A stretch of 64,000 bases of DNA from Spiroplasma mirum ATCC 29335 (GCF_000565195.1 NZ_CP006720.1:1-64000); one strand, 5' to 3'; counted from the first letter of the stretch, positions 1 to 14,815 are shown. The notes: generated from the sequence alone by a model not told the origin. Numbers and translations are program-made.

Positions 1-277
1 TTATTTCAATTAACAATATTAATCATTTGTTGAACTGTATGATGACTTAGATAGGGGATTTTGTATAAAGATCAAAAAATGTTTCTTCTAATTCATCTTT
101 ACCACTCCATTTAACTTTGGGGGAATAACATCGCTATCTTTGACTAAATTTAATTGTTGCTGAATTTTGTTGAATTACCACTGGTAAAGCACTTCAATTT
201 ACAAGATTATAGTTATATTGTAAAAATTCATTTTGCATATTAACATCATTAATTGAAAAACCTTTTTTAATTTTCAT
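1..277 (-). pseudogene. Broken gene of unknown function, running off the left edge
   Basis: On the minus strand an ATG at 277 begins MKIKKGFSINDVNMQNEF. After about 47 codons it meets an in-frame TAG (near 148-150). The same frame reopens (KVKWSGKDELEETFF, near 65-130) and then needs a frame change to continue as SHHTVQQMINIVNW at the edge. The conserved-looking segments on both sides of the lesions suggest one decayed gene rather than several small ones. It diverges from dnaA across the origin. I do not recognise the family. The 3' end lies outside the window. Confidence 0.55.
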
Positions 278-639
278 TTTAATTCTTTTTACCAAGTAAA
301 AACTAAATTTAACAAAAAAATCTTCTATTTTTAGACATTTTTATATATCAAAATTATTAATGTCATCTTTTATCCACCACATTTTTTAAAATTAATTACA
401 TCAACAATATCAAAAAATAATTAGTTTTCCACAATTGTTATAAACATATACTAAATATGTTAATATTGTTAATAAGAATATAAATAGCCAATAATTATTG
501 AAATTATCATATTTTTAAATTATTAACTACCTGTGGAAAACTTTGAAATTAAAGAGATGATTAAAAAAAAGACTATGACTTTTCCACATATTTATTTATA
601 ATAACTATTGGAATAAATAATTGGAGTGAATTAGAAACA
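278..639. other. oriC: Replication origin region (oriC), left part, with DnaA boxes
   Basis: About 360 bases of very AT-rich non-coding DNA lie directly upstream of dnaA. DnaA-box-like 9-mers, each one mismatch from TTATCCACA, are at 370-378 (TTATCCACC), 425-433 (TTTTCCACA), 532-540 (reverse strand, TGTGGAAAA) and 580-588 (TTTTCCACA). The runs of A/T between them could serve as unwinding element. Two more boxes lie between dnaA and dnaN. The dnaA-flanking layout is the usual oriC arrangement in Firmicutes and Mollicutes; origin function is inferred from context. Confidence 0.8.
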
Positions 640-1992
640 ATGAATACAAAAGAGTTATGAAACAATGTCAAAGAGATTTTATCACGTGATGAATCAATTC
701 CCCCTGAAATATATAACTACTATATTAGTGATACCCAAATTTATACTGTTTCGGATAATAATTGTTTAATTACAACAAAATCAGAAATTGCAATTGGTGT
801 TTTTGAAGCAGGTCTTAATGAAAAAATCAAACAAATTCTAAAAAAATTAACCGGGATTGAATATAACATTTCTTTTGAACTAGAAAAAAATATTAATAAG
901 ATCCCAACGACTAATAACAATATTGATACTTTAATTGGTTCTGATGATAATTCTTATTATGATTATTATACTTTTGAAAACTTTGTGAAAGGTGATTCTA
1001 ACCGTGAAGCCTTGCAAGCCGCGTTAGCTGTTGCGGTTGACCTGGGAAAAAAATGAAATCCTTTATTTATCTATGGTGATTCCGGTTTAGGAAAAACCCA
1101 TTTATTACATGCAATTAAAAATAAAGTTGATGAAATTTATCCCGGAACACAAAAAGTAAAATATTTAAAAGCGGATGAATTTGGAAAAATGGCAATGGAT
1201 ATTTTAAACCAGGGTCATGAAGTTATTGAAGCTTTTAAAACTTCTTATGATAAATTTGATTGTTTATTAATTGATGATATTCAATTACTAGCCAAACGAA
1301 ATAAAACTAATGAGTTATTCTTCTATATTTTTAACTCTTTTATTGAAAAAAACAAACAAATTGTTATTACTTCTGATAAATATCCCGATGATCTTGGTGG
1401 TTTTGAAGCACGGATTATCTCTCGTTTTTCTTATGGGTTAAGTATTGGTTTGGATTTTCCCGACTTTGAAACAGCTATTAAAATTCTTGAACAAAAATTA
1501 AAACAACAAAATAACTTAGCTTTATTTTCAGAAGAATCACTAGAATTTATTGCTTTAAACTTTAATAGTGATGTTCGAAAATTAGAAGGAGCAATTAAAC
1601 GGTTATTGTTTTTAGCTATCATGAACAAAAAACCAGAAGAAATTATTACCTTAAAAGATGTTGAAAAAGCATTCAAAAATGCCCCACTCCAAAATAATGA
1701 AAAAATAACTCCAAAAAAAATTAAACAAATTGTTGCTGATCATTATAATATAACAGTTAAAGCAATGATGAGTAAATCACGAATTAGTAATGTTATGCAA
1801 GCACGCCAATTAGCGATGTATTTTTGTCGGACAATTCTGGATGAACCCTATACCAGAATTGGGATCGAATTTGGTGGGAAAGATCATACTACGGTTATGA
1901 ACAGTGTTAAAAAAGTTGAAAAACAAATTGCAACAAATAAAGAATTCAAACAACTTGTAAATTCTATTCGTAAGAAGATTGAAAGTAAATAA
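640..1992 (+). CDS. dnaA: Chromosomal replication initiator protein DnaA
   Basis: A 450-residue initiator ATPase that binds DnaA boxes and opens oriC. The start at 640 (MNTKELWNNVKEIL) includes the N-terminal domain; the TGA codons are Trp. Visible motifs are Walker A GDSGLGKTH near residues 146-154, Walker B LLIDDIQ near 209-215, and the C-terminal DNA-binding signature GGKDHTTV near 412-419. Length is normal for the family. GGAG at 623-626 is a poor, distant ribosome site. Box-like 9-mers at 532-540 and 580-588 lie just upstream, which would allow autoregulation (inferred). Confidence 0.97.
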
Positions 1993-2150
1993 CATTGTTT
2001 TCCACTCAATAATTTAATATTTAATAAGACAAAAATTAAAAGATATTATCATTTTTCCACAATATCAACACTATAATAATAATAAATTAAAGAATAATTT
2101 ATAACAAAAGTGTATAATATTCTTATAAGATATAAATATGAAATTATGAG
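1993..2150. other. oriC right part: dnaA-dnaN spacer with DnaA boxes and the dnaN promoter region
   Basis: The spacer holds DnaA-box-like 9-mers at 1998-2006 (TTTTCCACT) and 2053-2061 (TTTTCCACA), so boxes bracket dnaA as in a bipartite origin. A TATAAT at 2113-2118 is a good -10 candidate for dnaN; no clear -35 is seen. Confidence 0.65.
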
Positions 2151-2159
2151 GTGCAATAT

Positions 2160-3278
2160 ATGATTATAAATATCAAAAGAGAAAAAATATTAGAAGAATT
2201 ACTAAAAGTAAGTAGAATTATTTCACAAAGGACTTTAATCCCATCATTACTAGGAATCTTAATTGAAGTAAAAAAAGATAAAATTACTTTTATTACATCA
2301 GATGGTGATACTTCCATTAAATCAGAAATCCCAGTGGGCAAGGATTTAGTAATTAAATCAATAGGTGGCATTTTAATTAAAAATAAATTTATCATCGAAG
2401 TTATCCGCAAAATTGAAGATGAATTTATTACCTTAGAAGCAATTGAAGGTAGTTTAGTTAAAATTAAAGCTAATAATTTTGATTCAATATTAAATACCCT
2501 AAATGCTTCAGATTACCCTCATATATCATTTGAAACAGAAGGAAAAGAAATTACCTTTAATAATAACCTTTTAAAAGAAATTATTTCACAAACTTCTTTT
2601 GCCATTGGGGAAAGAGAAAAACGAATTGTGTTCAATGGTTTAAACATTCGAACTGATAAAGCAAATAATTTATTAGTAATTACGGCAACTGATTCGTTTC
2701 GTTTAGCATGCAAAAAAATTAATTATATTAGTGAAAATGATTTTGATGTTATTATTCCAGGAAAATTTATTAATGAGATTGGTAAACTTTTAACTGAAAA
2801 TGATGATATTAAAATGAAGATTAGTGATAAATCTGTATGTATTATTTTAAATAATACAATAATACAATCAAAAATCATTGAGGGAAAATATCCTGACACA
2901 ACCAAAGTAATTCCTGAGAATTTTGTTAGTTTATTGACATTAAATAATCGTGATTTAATTAAAATAATTGAAAGAGCTAGTGTATTATCAAATGAGTCCA
3001 TGACCACAATTGTGACCTTAAAAATCAAAGACAATAAGGTATTTATTACTTCTTTTACCCAAGAAATTGGTAATTCCGAAGAAGAAATTAAAGATTTTCA
3101 TTTAAGTGGAACTAACCAAACCATTACTTTTAATTCAAAATACATCTTAGATGCTTTAAAATCATTTAAAACAAAAGAAGTAACAATTAAAATGATTGAT
3201 GAAACAAAGCCTTTAATTATTGTCGCAGATGAAGAACCAAGTTTACAACAATTAGTATTACCAATTCGTTCATATTAA
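2160..3278 (+). CDS. dnaN: DNA polymerase III beta subunit (sliding clamp)
   Basis: A 372-residue sliding clamp that tethers DNA polymerase III to the template. ATG at 2160 is preferred over the in-frame GTG at 2151 because that GTG lies inside the Shine-Dalgarno sequence GAGGTG (2148-2153). Clamp features include the internal [10 protein letters not shown] and [13 protein letters not shown] segments and the C-terminal VLPIRSY. Three-domain length is normal. It follows dnaA directly and shares the origin region. Confidence 0.95.
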   Translation: MIINIKREKILEELLKVSRIISQRTLIPSLLGILIEVKKDKITFITSDGDTSIKSEIPVGKDLVIKSIGGILIKNKFIIEVIRKIEDEFITLEAIEGSLVKIKANNFDSILNTLNASDYPHISFETEGKEITFNNNLLKEIISQTSFAIGEREKRIVFNGLNIRTDKANNLLVITATDSFRLACKKINYISENDFDVIIPGKFINEIGKLLTENDDIKMKISDKSVCIILNNTIIQSKIIEGKYPDTTKVIPENFVSLLTLNNRDLIKIIERASVLSNESMTTIVTLKIKDNKVFITSFTQEIGNSEEEIKDFHLSGTNQTITFNSKYILDALKSFKTKEVTIKMIDETKPLIIVADEEPSLQQLVLPIRSY

Positions 3279-3376
3279 TAATTTATAAATTGTTTATAAG
3301 TTATTTTTTTATTTTTTACGATTTTTTTTGTATAATTTAGATACTAATTTTTGATAATAAAAAAAAATAATATTGC

Positions 3377-5387
<2,011 letters not shown>

Positions 5388-5405
5388 TTAAGAGGAGATT
5401 AATAA

Positions 5406-7847
5406 ATGAGTGCAGAAGATAATAAAAATTATGATGGTGAGATTAAAGTAATTGATATTGCTGATGAAATGAAAACTAGTTTTTTAGATTATGCAATGTC
5501 TGTCATTGTTTCACGTGCAATTCCTGATGTTCGTGATGGATTAAAACCAGTTCATCGTCGCATTCTTTATGCCATGTGGGATTTAAATATGACCCACGAT
5601 AAACAACATAAAAAATCAGCGCGAATTGTAGGGGAAGTTATTGGTAAATACCACCCCCATGGTGATACTTCTGTTTATGAAGCAATGGTTAGAATGGCCC
5701 AGGACTTTTCTTATCGTTACCCTTTAATTGATGGACATGGTAATTTTGGATCATTAGATGGTGATGAACCAGCGGCGATGCGTTATACAGAAGCACGGAT
5801 GAGTAAAATTGCCGGGGAGTTAATTAAAGATATTGAAAAAGAAACTGTTGATTTCAATGATAACTATGATGGTAGTGAAAGAGAACCTTCTTATTTAACA
5901 GGATATTTTCCTAATCTTTTAATAAATGGTGCAAGTGGAATTGCGGTTGGAATGGCTACTAATATTCCACCTCATAACTTAAATGAAATTATTAATGGTG
6001 TTATTGCTATTACAAGAAATAAAGATATTACAACCGCTCAATTAATTAAAATTATAAAAGGACCTGATTTTCCAACAGGAGCTTTAATAACAGCGGGTAA
6101 TAGTTTATTAAAAGCTTATGAAACTGGGAATGGTTCAATTATTATTAGAGCTAAAATAAATATTGAAGAAAAAAATAATCTAAAAAATATAATAATATCA
6201 GAAATTCCTTACCAAGTTAACAAAGCACGATTAGTAGAAAAAATTGCTGAATTAATTAGGGAAAAAATAATTAATGGAATTGCTGATTTAAGAGATGAAT
6301 CAAACCGGGATGGGGTGCGCATTGTTATTGAACTAAAACGAGATGCGCAAGAAACTTTAATTTTAAATAAGTTATATAAGATGACCCCGTTGCAAACTAA
6401 TTTCTCATTAAATATTTTAGCTTTACATAAGAATCAACCAAAAATTATGGGTTTAAAACAGATTCTGAATTATTTTATTGAACACCAAGTTGAGATAATA
6501 ATTAAACGAAGTATTTATGAATTAAATAAAATTACTAGTCGGTTATCAATTTTAAAAGGTTTAAAAATCGCGTTAGATAATATTGATGAAGTTGTGGAGA
6601 TAATTAAAAAGTCCGATAGTTCACAAACAGCAATTTCTGCGTTAATGAAACGTTTTGAATTAGTTGTTGAACAAGCAAAAGCAATTTTAGAAATGCGTTT
6701 GCAAAGATTATTAGAATTAGAGGTTCAAAAAATTAATGATGAAATAATTGAAATTGAAAAAAGAATTATTGAACTTAATAGTTTTATTAATAGTCGTGAA
6801 AAACAATTAGAGTTAATGATTACAGAATTAGAAGTTATTAAAACAAAATATGGCGATGAACGCCGTAGTATGATTATTAAGGAAGAATTAACTAAAATTG
6901 ATCCTGAAGAATTAATTAAGCGAGAAGAAATTTTAATTATGTTAACAAAAGATGGTTATGTAAAAAGAGTCTCAAATGATACTTTTAAACCACAGAATCG
7001 AGGCGGTAAAGGAGTAATCGGATTATCTAATTCAGAAGATGTCTTAAGTAAAATTATAAGTGCTAATAGTATTGACTCCTTATTAATTTTTACTGATACA
7101 GGAAGAGTTTATAAATTGCGAGCATACCAAATTGAATCTTATTCTCGACAAGCGAGAGGAATTCCAATTATCAATTTAATTTTAATTGATAAGAAAGAAA
7201 ATATTAAGTCTATTTTAGCTATTAATGAATTAGATGAAAGTACTGATAATTTATTCTTTGTAACTAAAAGAGGAATTATTAAAAAAACTAAGTTATTAGA
7301 ATTTAACCAAATTCGAAATACTGGGAAAGTTGCAATTGAATTAAAAGCAAATGATGAAGTAGTTGATGTTATCTTAACAAAGGGAAATGATGATATTATT
7401 ATTGCAAATAGTGAAGGAAAAGTAATACGTTTTAATGAAACTGAAATTCGTGCTATGAACCGCCAATCAGTTGGGGTAAAAGGAATATCAAATGGCCCTA
7501 ATAGTGAAGTTATAGGAATTTGTTCTGGCCGTGATGCAAAGTATATTTTATCAATTACTACCAATGGTTTTGCGAAAAAAACATTATTAGAAGAATATCA
7601 CATTACTGGACGTGGTACTAAAGGGGTCAAATCAATGGCTTTAACCGAGAAAAAAGGAGATTTAAAATTTGTTAAATCAGTTGTTGGTGATGAAGATATT
7701 TTATTAGCAACAAAACATGGTAATATAATTAGAATTGCACTAGATCAGATTCCAGTTTCTGGACGAACTACAACTGGAATTAAAATTATTAAATTAGAAA
7801 ATGATGATGTTTTAGAAGCTAGTGAGTTAATTAGAAAAAATGATTAA
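5406..7847 (+). CDS. gyrA: DNA gyrase subunit A
   Basis: A 813-residue DNA-cleaving subunit, with a strong AAGAGGAG site at 5390-5397. The catalytic tyrosine is Tyr127 in [11 protein letters not shown]. The quinolone-determining stretch is [12 protein letters not shown]: Thr88 stands at the E. coli Ser83 position and Glu92 at Asp87. The C-terminal half has the six-bladed pinwheel, with repeated [11 protein letters not shown]-like strands and a GyrA-box-like QNRGGKG near residue 530. Cotranscribed with gyrB. Confidence 0.97.
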   Translation: MSAEDNKNYDGEIKVIDIADEMKTSFLDYAMSVIVSRAIPDVRDGLKPVHRRILYAMWDLNMTHDKQHKKSARIVGEVIGKYHPHGDTSVYEAMVRMAQDFSYRYPLIDGHGNFGSLDGDEPAAMRYTEARMSKIAGELIKDIEKETVDFNDNYDGSEREPSYLTGYFPNLLINGASGIAVGMATNIPPHNLNEIINGVIAITRNKDITTAQLIKIIKGPDFPTGALITAGNSLLKAYETGNGSIIIRAKINIEEKNNLKNIIISEIPYQVNKARLVEKIAELIREKIINGIADLRDESNRDGVRIVIELKRDAQETLILNKLYKMTPLQTNFSLNILALHKNQPKIMGLKQILNYFIEHQVEIIIKRSIYELNKITSRLSILKGLKIALDNIDEVVEIIKKSDSSQTAISALMKRFELVVEQAKAILEMRLQRLLELEVQKINDEIIEIEKRIIELNSFINSREKQLELMITELEVIKTKYGDERRSMIIKEELTKIDPEELIKREEILIMLTKDGYVKRVSNDTFKPQNRGGKGVIGLSNSEDVLSKIISANSIDSLLIFTDTGRVYKLRAYQIESYSRQARGIPIINLILIDKKENIKSILAINELDESTDNLFFVTKRGIIKKTKLLEFNQIRNTGKVAIELKANDEVVDVILTKGNDDIIIANSEGKVIRFNETEIRAMNRQSVGVKGISNGPNSEVIGICSGRDAKYILSITTNGFAKKTLLEEYHITGRGTKGVKSMALTEKKGDLKFVKSVVGDEDILLATKHGNIIRIALDQIPVSGRTTTGIKIIKLENDDVLEASELIRKND

Positions 7848-7873
7848 GAAAATGAGGAAGGAGATAATTAAAA

Positions 7874-9140
<1,267 letters not shown>

Positions 9141-9142
<2 letters not shown>

Positions 9143-9170
9143 AATGTTTCACGTGAAACATTTTATTTTT
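9141..9170 (+). promoter_or_regulatory. parS: parS-like partition site, possibly doubling as the serS terminator
   Basis: Positions 9145-9160 read TGTTTCACGTGAAACA, an exact match to the Bacillus-type parS consensus. The palindrome is perfect over 24 bases (9141-9164) and starts within the serS stop. A run of Ts follows (9161-9170), so the RNA could also fold and terminate transcription. It lies about 9 kb from oriC, where ParB/Spo0J loading sites usually sit. No other copy was seen in the window, and no parB is present in it. Confidence 0.7.
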
Positions 9171-9182
9171 TAAAAATTAACC

Positions 9183-9210
9183 TTGCAAGTAAAACAATAT
9201 AATATATAAT
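9183..9210 (+). promoter_or_regulatory. Promoter of the SRP RNA gene
   Basis: TTGCAA (9183-9188) and TATAAT (9205-9210) are separated by 16 bases and lie a few bases upstream of the RNA stem. Confidence 0.75.
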
Positions 9211-9212
9211 AG

Positions 9213-9300
9213 TAATGTCATTACAATAGTTACATTCAAAACTGGTCAGGTCCGGAAGGAAGCAGCCATAAGACTAAGAACTATGTGTAATGGCATTTTT
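9213..9300 (+). ncRNA. ffs: Signal recognition particle RNA (4.5S type)
   Basis: The conserved apical domain GTCAGGTCCGGAAGGAAGCA starts at 9245. The ends pair: 9214-9225 with 9286-9297, one G-U allowed. The length of about 86 bases is the short form lacking an Alu domain, as usual in Mollicutes. The RNA binds Ffh and targets membrane proteins for export. It sits just upstream of tadA and dnaX, as in Firmicutes. A T run at 9296-9301 may end it, although the tadA message could run through. Confidence 0.93.
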
Positions 9301-9327
9301 TATGGTATAAAGGTTATGGTGATATTA

Positions 9328-9771
9328 ATGAAACATGAAAATGAGATATTTGAGAAGTTATTAAAATTTTCGCAGAAAGCAGTAAAGAAAAATCAGGTTC
9401 CAATTGCTGCGGCAGTAGTTGATAAAAACCGCCAAATTATTGGTCTAGGTAGTAATAAAACAAACAAAAAAATTATTACTTCGCATGCTGAAATTTTAGC
9501 GTTGAACGCAGCTTGTAAAAAGTTAAAAACTAATAAGTTAAATAATTGCTCAATTTGAATAACTGTTGAACCATGTATGATGTGTTTAGGAGCAATTTTT
9601 AATGCTGGAATTAGGCATATTTGCTATTTTTTAGAAAACGAAAAATCAGGTTTCATTAAATCTAACCATACCTTTGACTTATCAAAAATGTCTATTCACA
9701 AAGTTAAAGATCCTGAAAAAAATAATCAAGTAAAAAAAATTATGAAAGACTTTTTTAAAAAACTAAGATAG
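9328..9771 (+). CDS. tadA: tRNA-specific adenosine deaminase
   Basis: A 147-residue zinc deaminase that converts A34 to inosine in tRNA-Arg(ACG). Zinc and catalytic motifs: HAE at residues 53-55 and PCMMC at 82-86. The start at 9328 (MKHENEIFEKLL) has GGTGAT just upstream; ATG at 9316 is in frame but offers no better site. One TGA is Trp. Upstream in-frame codons overlap the SRP RNA and are not coding. Confidence 0.93.
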
Positions 9772-9827
9772 ATAATTTTAGAATTAAATAGTAAAATTAT
9801 CTTAGAGTAACTTTTAGGAGGAATAAA

Positions 9828-11975
9828 ATGAATTATATATCATTGTATCGGAAATACCGACCAAATAACTTTGATAAAATAATAGGCCAAAAAGAAATTA
9901 AAACAGTATTAAAAAATGCTATAAAAAATAATACATTTTCACATGCTTATTTATTTTCCGGGCCTCGGGGAACCGGAAAAACTTCAATTGCTAAAATTTT
10001 TGCTAAAGCAATTAATTGTTTAAATTTAGTGGAATGTAATCCTTGCAATACATGTGAACATTGTGTAGAAATTAATCGCGGATCATCTGTTGATATTTTT
10101 GAAATTGATGCTGCTTCCAATAATGGGGTTGATGAAATTCGTGAAATTAAAAATAATGTTCAACTTTTACCTACTAAAATGAAGTATAAAGTTTATATCA
10201 TTGATGAAGTTCATATGCTAACAAACTCAGCTTTTAATGCATTGTTAAAAACATTAGAAGAACCACCACATCATGTTATTTTTATCATAGCTACTACTGA
10301 AAGTCATAAAGTTCCTGCGACAATTATTTCACGTTGTCAAAAATATAATTTTAAAAAAATATCAAAAATTGAACTTGAAAGTAATATTAAAAAAATCTTG
10401 GAAAATGAAAATGTAAAATTTGAAATTCCGGCAATTCAACAAATTGTTTTATTGTCAGATGGTAGTGCTCGTGATTCATTAAGTATTCTTGAACAAGTTA
10501 TTATGTTTTCTGATGGGGCAATAACTCTTGAAAATGTAAATACAATCTTTGCAACAATTTCAAAACAGAAAAAATTAAGTTTACTAAAAGAAATTTTTGA
10601 ATATCAAACTAATAACGTTTTGCTTCAAGCCAAAGAAATTTATTTATCTGGAGCTGATTTTGAACTATTAACGATTAATATGCTAGATATTTTAAAAGAA
10701 ATTTTTGAATATCAACAAACTAAGAATTCAGTTTTTTTAAGTGTGCTATCAGAAGAAGAAACACAAATTTTTGCAAGTAAACTAGTTGCGAAAGAATTAT
10801 TAGAGTTAATTGATCTTTTCACAGAAATGTTAGTAAAAATGAAAATGAATAAAGCACAAGACATGTATTTTGAATTAATTCTTTTAAAAGCATTAGCTAT
10901 CTTTGAAAATAATAAAAAAGATTTTGCTGATTTAGATTTGACATTAATTAGTGATAATAAGCTTACAGGTAATCATACTGATTATATTGAAAATAAATTT
11001 AAAAATATCAATATAAATGGAATAAATTTTGATAATCAAAATCACGAAAAGCCTTTAGTAAATGCAGAAAATTCAATAGATAATGGCCAACATTTTAATA
11101 GCGACAAAGAAGATATAAAAATTAAAGAAGAACCTAAAATACACCATGATTTTGTGCAACCAAATATTTTTTCCTTTGGTGATGAAGAAGATTCTGAAGT
11201 AGAAAATAATAATATTGAAATTAAAATAGAAGGAACCATTGAAAATCCAGTTTCAACAATTGAAACTGCCGAACTACCAGAACAAAAAATTAATGAGTCT
11301 AATGAACCTATTAATGAACCTATTATAGTTAAAGAAGAACAACAAGTAACTCAAATCGAAGCATTAAAAAAAGATCACGAAGAAAACAATGTTGAGGAGC
11401 CTAAACAACCAGAAAATATTTATAATTTAAATAAATTTAAAGATAATGTTAAAACAAATATTGACATCTATAAATTCTCAAATATTAATTATTCAATGCA
11501 ACAAATTTTAAATATTTTAGTAAGCGCCGAAAAAAAACAACGTGAACGTTACGAAATTTTATTTGAAACTTTAATTAAAGAAAAAAGCAAAGATATTCCA
11601 CTGGAAAAAATTATTAGTTTTTATAATGTTAAGTTTGTGGCTGCTTCTGATCAAGGAGTAATCATTGTAACAAATACAAAACCAGAAGCTAACTGAATTA
11701 GTCATGAGATGTGTGATTGAGAATTCAGAAATAAAATTTTTCAGAAACTAGATTTTGATTTTGTTATTATTGCACTAAGTGAAACAGAATGAAGTGATGT
11801 TAAAAATGATTATGTAAAATTGCGACAAGCTAAAAAATTACCAATGAGTTCAATTATTGATGTTGAAGAATTTTATCAAGATTTATTAGTAAAACAAATT
11901 GATAATTATGAAGAGCATAAAGAAGCTATTGAAAATGGTAAAGAAATTTTTGACAACATTAAAATTATTGAATAA
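9828..11975 (+). CDS. dnaX: DNA polymerase III gamma/tau subunit
   Basis: A 715-residue clamp-loader ATPase with a strong AGGAGG site. Walker A GPRGTGKTS is near residue 44, the zinc cluster CNPCNTCEHC near 65-75, and Walker B DEVHML near 126. Residues about 370-540 are acidic and low in complexity, typical of tau; the final domain should contact the polymerase. The frame crosses TGA codons after 11694, giving the Trp-containing C-terminus. An in-frame A8 run lies at 11530-11537. Followed by the broken recR. Confidence 0.95.
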
Positions 11976-11999
11976 GTTATTTTAGTAGGGGGATAAAAA

Positions 12000-12584
12000 T
12001 GAATAATTATGATGAAATAATTGAAGAGTTAAAAACTATTTTAGGGATTGGTAAAAAAAGTAGCCGAAAGAATTTTCAATAAATTAGTAATCAATCCAGA
12101 TGTTAATATCAATCTCAGTGAATTATTATCCCAAATAAAAGAGCAATTTAGTCAGTGTCCAACTTCTTTTTATTAAATGAAAGATAATCAATGTTTATTT
12201 TGTTATAATAATTTAATAGACAATACAAAATTATGTATTGTTACCAATGTTTTTGATGTTTTTACTTTTGAAAAAGCTAAAATCTTTAATGGTTTATATC
12301 ATGTTTTAAACCAGGAAATAAATGTTAAAAATGGTATTACACCAGACAAAATTACAGTTAAAGAATTAGAAAGCAGATTAAATGATAAAATAATAAATGA
12401 AGTTATTATTGCAGTAAGTTCAACTTTTGAAGGTGAGGTAAGTGCTCAGTATTTAAAAAATATTATATAAAAATACCATATTAAAGTTTCAAGGCTTGCA
12501 AGAGGAATCCCTATTGGGGGAACGCTTGATTATATTGATGAATCAACTTTAAAGCAAGCTTTAGAAGGTCGAAAATATATATAA
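12000..12584 (+). pseudogene. recR: Recombination protein RecR, inactivated
   Basis: The remains of RecR (RecFOR pathway, single-strand gap repair) lie in the canonical slot between dnaX and tmk, with an intact ribosome site. Three independent lesions are visible. An A7 run at 12053-12059 shifts the frame where GKKVAERIFNKL would need A6. TTA has become TAA just before 12177, in the zinc finger, next to a Cys to Ser change (CPTS for CPTC). A third in-frame TAA at 12468 precedes [13 protein letters not shown]. The rest of the reading frame is well preserved, so the loss is fairly recent. Confidence 0.92.
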
Positions 12585-12597
12585 AGGGGTGAAGGTA

Positions 12598-13245
12598 ATG
12601 TTATTTATATCATTCGAAGGGATTGATGGCTCTGGAAAAACAACCATTGCTAAATTATTAAAAGAAAAGTTAAAAAGCCAAGGTTATGAAGTTGTGTTAA
12701 CAAGAGAACCGGGGGGCAATGAGATTGCTGAGCAAATTCGTGATATTATTTTAAGTAAAAAAAATTCACAAATAAATCCATGAACTGAAGCATTATTATA
12801 TATTGCCGCACGGAAACAACATGTGAGTGAAGATATTTTACCGGCTTTAAAAAGAGGAGCCGTTGTTCTTTGTGATCGCTTCATGGATTCAACTTCTGCT
12901 TACCAAGGTTATGCCCGGGGACTTGGAATTAGAACGTTAGATGAAGTTCAATCAATTGTTTTAGGAACAACAAAACCAGATTTAACATTATTTTTTGATA
13001 TTGAACCAACAGCTGCTCGTGGAAGAATGAAAGCACGGTTTGAAGATGAAATGGATCGTTTAGATTTAGAAAAACAATCTTTTCATGAGAAAGTTTATGA
13101 AGGTTACCAAGTCTTAATTAGTGAACATTCCGACCGAATTAAAGTAGTTGATGCGCGTAAATCAATTAATGAAGTTTTAGAACAAGTGTCATATTATATT
13201 GATGAAGTTTTAACAAAATTACAAGGAAATAAAAATGATGATTAA
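12598..13245 (+). CDS. tmk: Thymidylate kinase
   Basis: A 215-residue kinase that phosphorylates dTMP to dTDP. The P-loop [10 protein letters not shown] begins near residue 6, TREPGG follows near 38, and the DRF motif is in [16 protein letters not shown] at 12598 is chosen over the in-frame GTG at 12589, which lies in the AAGGGG ribosome site. One TGA is read as Trp. The 3' end overlaps holB by 11 bases. Confidence 0.95.
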
Positions 13246-14080
13246 TAATTTTGCACCAGCAGATTTAAAAAAACTTAATATCTTAAAAGAAAAAATTAAT
13301 AATAATCTTTTACCTAATCAATTAATAATTTCATCAAATAATATAACAAAATTAAATGAATTTGCTAAACTTCTTAGTATGTTTTTAGTTTGTGAAAAAG
13401 AGCGGACTTTTGATTGTGACTGTGCAAATTGTGTTAGAATTCAAAACAATACTTATTATGATTTAAAAGCATATGGTGATTTTAATACTAGTATTAAAAA
13501 AGAAGAAATTCAAAATATTATTGAAGTTTTTAATTACTCTGCTTTAGAAAACAAAGGAGTAAAGATCTATATTATTAAAGGAGGAGACTTACTAACTTTA
13601 GAAGCGGCTAATGCTTTGTTAAAGTTTTTAGAAGAACCAACCGATAATACATATGCCATTATTTTATCTAATCAACGCAACAGAATTATTGAAACAATTA
13701 AATCACGATGCTTAAATATTATTTTAACAAATGATTTTAATGCGGTTAAAGATGAGAGTGATGATGCCAAACAAAAGTTTGTGCAAGCTTTTTTTAAAAA
13801 TCTTGTTCACCAAAAAAATAACAATTATATTTTAATTCGCCAATTATTTGATTATACACCAATTAACTGTTATGAATATTTATCTGAAATTGCTAATGTC
13901 ATCAAGAATAATAAGTGAGAACAATATAACCTAGATGAAAAAGAAATACTCTCGTTATTAAAACCAATTAAACATCATATTATTGAAGAATGTTCTTCAG
14001 CATGTAATCTTTTAGGGGGAAGTTTTAACAAGGAATTAATTTTAGAACAAGCAATAATTAAAATTAACCAGGTGGTATAA
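13235..14080 (+). CDS. holB: DNA polymerase III delta' subunit
   Basis: A 281-residue clamp-loader subunit homologous to the DnaX ATPase core but without a functional P-loop. The zinc-cluster cysteines (CDCANC) are near residue 65, and the helix LEAANALLKFLEEP with the SRC motif (KSRCL) marks the family. It overlaps tmk by 11 bases, implying translational coupling, with AAGGAA at 13223. One TGA Trp codon lies at 13916, so the protein extends to 14080. Confidence 0.9.
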
Positions 14081-14081
14081 A

Positions 14082-14804
14082 ATGAAGGTATTAAATGATT
14101 TATTAGATTTTGAAGGTTTACAATTATATCAAAGAACTGATATGTTTAATTTTTCTCTTGATTCAGTGTTACTAGCCAGATTTGCACGGTTAAACAGCCG
14201 CACTAAAAAAATTATTGATATTGGAACCAATAATGCGGTGATCCCATTAATTTTGAGTTGCTATACAAATGCTCAAATCACGGGGGTTGAAATACAAGGG
14301 GCAGCAGCCCAATTAGCGCAGGATAATGTGCACTTAAACAAAAAATCTTCGCAAATAACAATTATTCATGATGATATTAAACATTATGCCCAAGTTAATG
14401 CCCGCAATAAATTTGATTTAGTAATTTGTAATCCGCCATTTTTTAAAGTGGGAGAATCAAAACTGAATGAAAAAAGTGAACTGTTAATTCCGGCTCGCCA
14501 TGAAGTTCACTTAACTTTGCCAGAAATAATTAGTGCAGCGCAGAAAATAACCGAGAACCGTGGTTATTTAGTACTAGTTCATCGAGCAACCAGATTAGAT
14601 GAAGTTTTAAACTTATTAACAACCAATGATTTTGCTGTTAAAAGGATTAAATTTATTCACCCCTTTCGCGATAGTGAAGCAAATAATTTTTTAATTGAAG
14701 CACGTTTTAAGGGGGCACCAGGGGTTATTATTGAACCACCATTTATTGTACATAATGAAGATGGTAGTTATACCGAAGAAATTAAAGCGATGTTTAGAAA
14801 ATAA
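14082..14804 (+). CDS. trmN6: tRNA1(Val) adenine-N6 methyltransferase-like protein
   Basis: A 240-residue SAM-dependent methyltransferase. The SAM-binding loop is IDIGTNNAVIPL near residue 46, and the catalytic NPPF of amino-methyltransferases is at 117-120. Its position after holB matches Bacillus yabB and E. coli yfiC relatives, which methylate A37 of tRNA. Coupled to holB with a one-base gap. The exact substrate is inferred. Confidence 0.85.
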   Translation: MKVLNDLLDFEGLQLYQRTDMFNFSLDSVLLARFARLNSRTKKIIDIGTNNAVIPLILSCYTNAQITGVEIQGAAAQLAQDNVHLNKKSSQITIIHDDIKHYAQVNARNKFDLVICNPPFFKVGESKLNEKSELLIPARHEVHLTLPEIISAAQKITENRGYLVLVHRATRLDEVLNLLTTNDFAVKRIKFIHPFRDSEANNFLIEARFKGAPGVIIEPPFIVHNEDGSYTEEIKAMFRK

Positions 14805-14815
14805 GGGGGAAGATG

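Noticed and set aside
2151-2159. GTG start for dnaN
   Set aside because: The GTG is part of the Shine-Dalgarno sequence; ATG at 2160 has proper spacing.
7139-7564. 141-residue minus-strand open frame
   Set aside because: Antisense to the well-supported gyrA pinwheel domain; no start signals.
9283-9327. Upstream extension of tadA
   Set aside because: These codons overlap the 3' stem of the SRP RNA.
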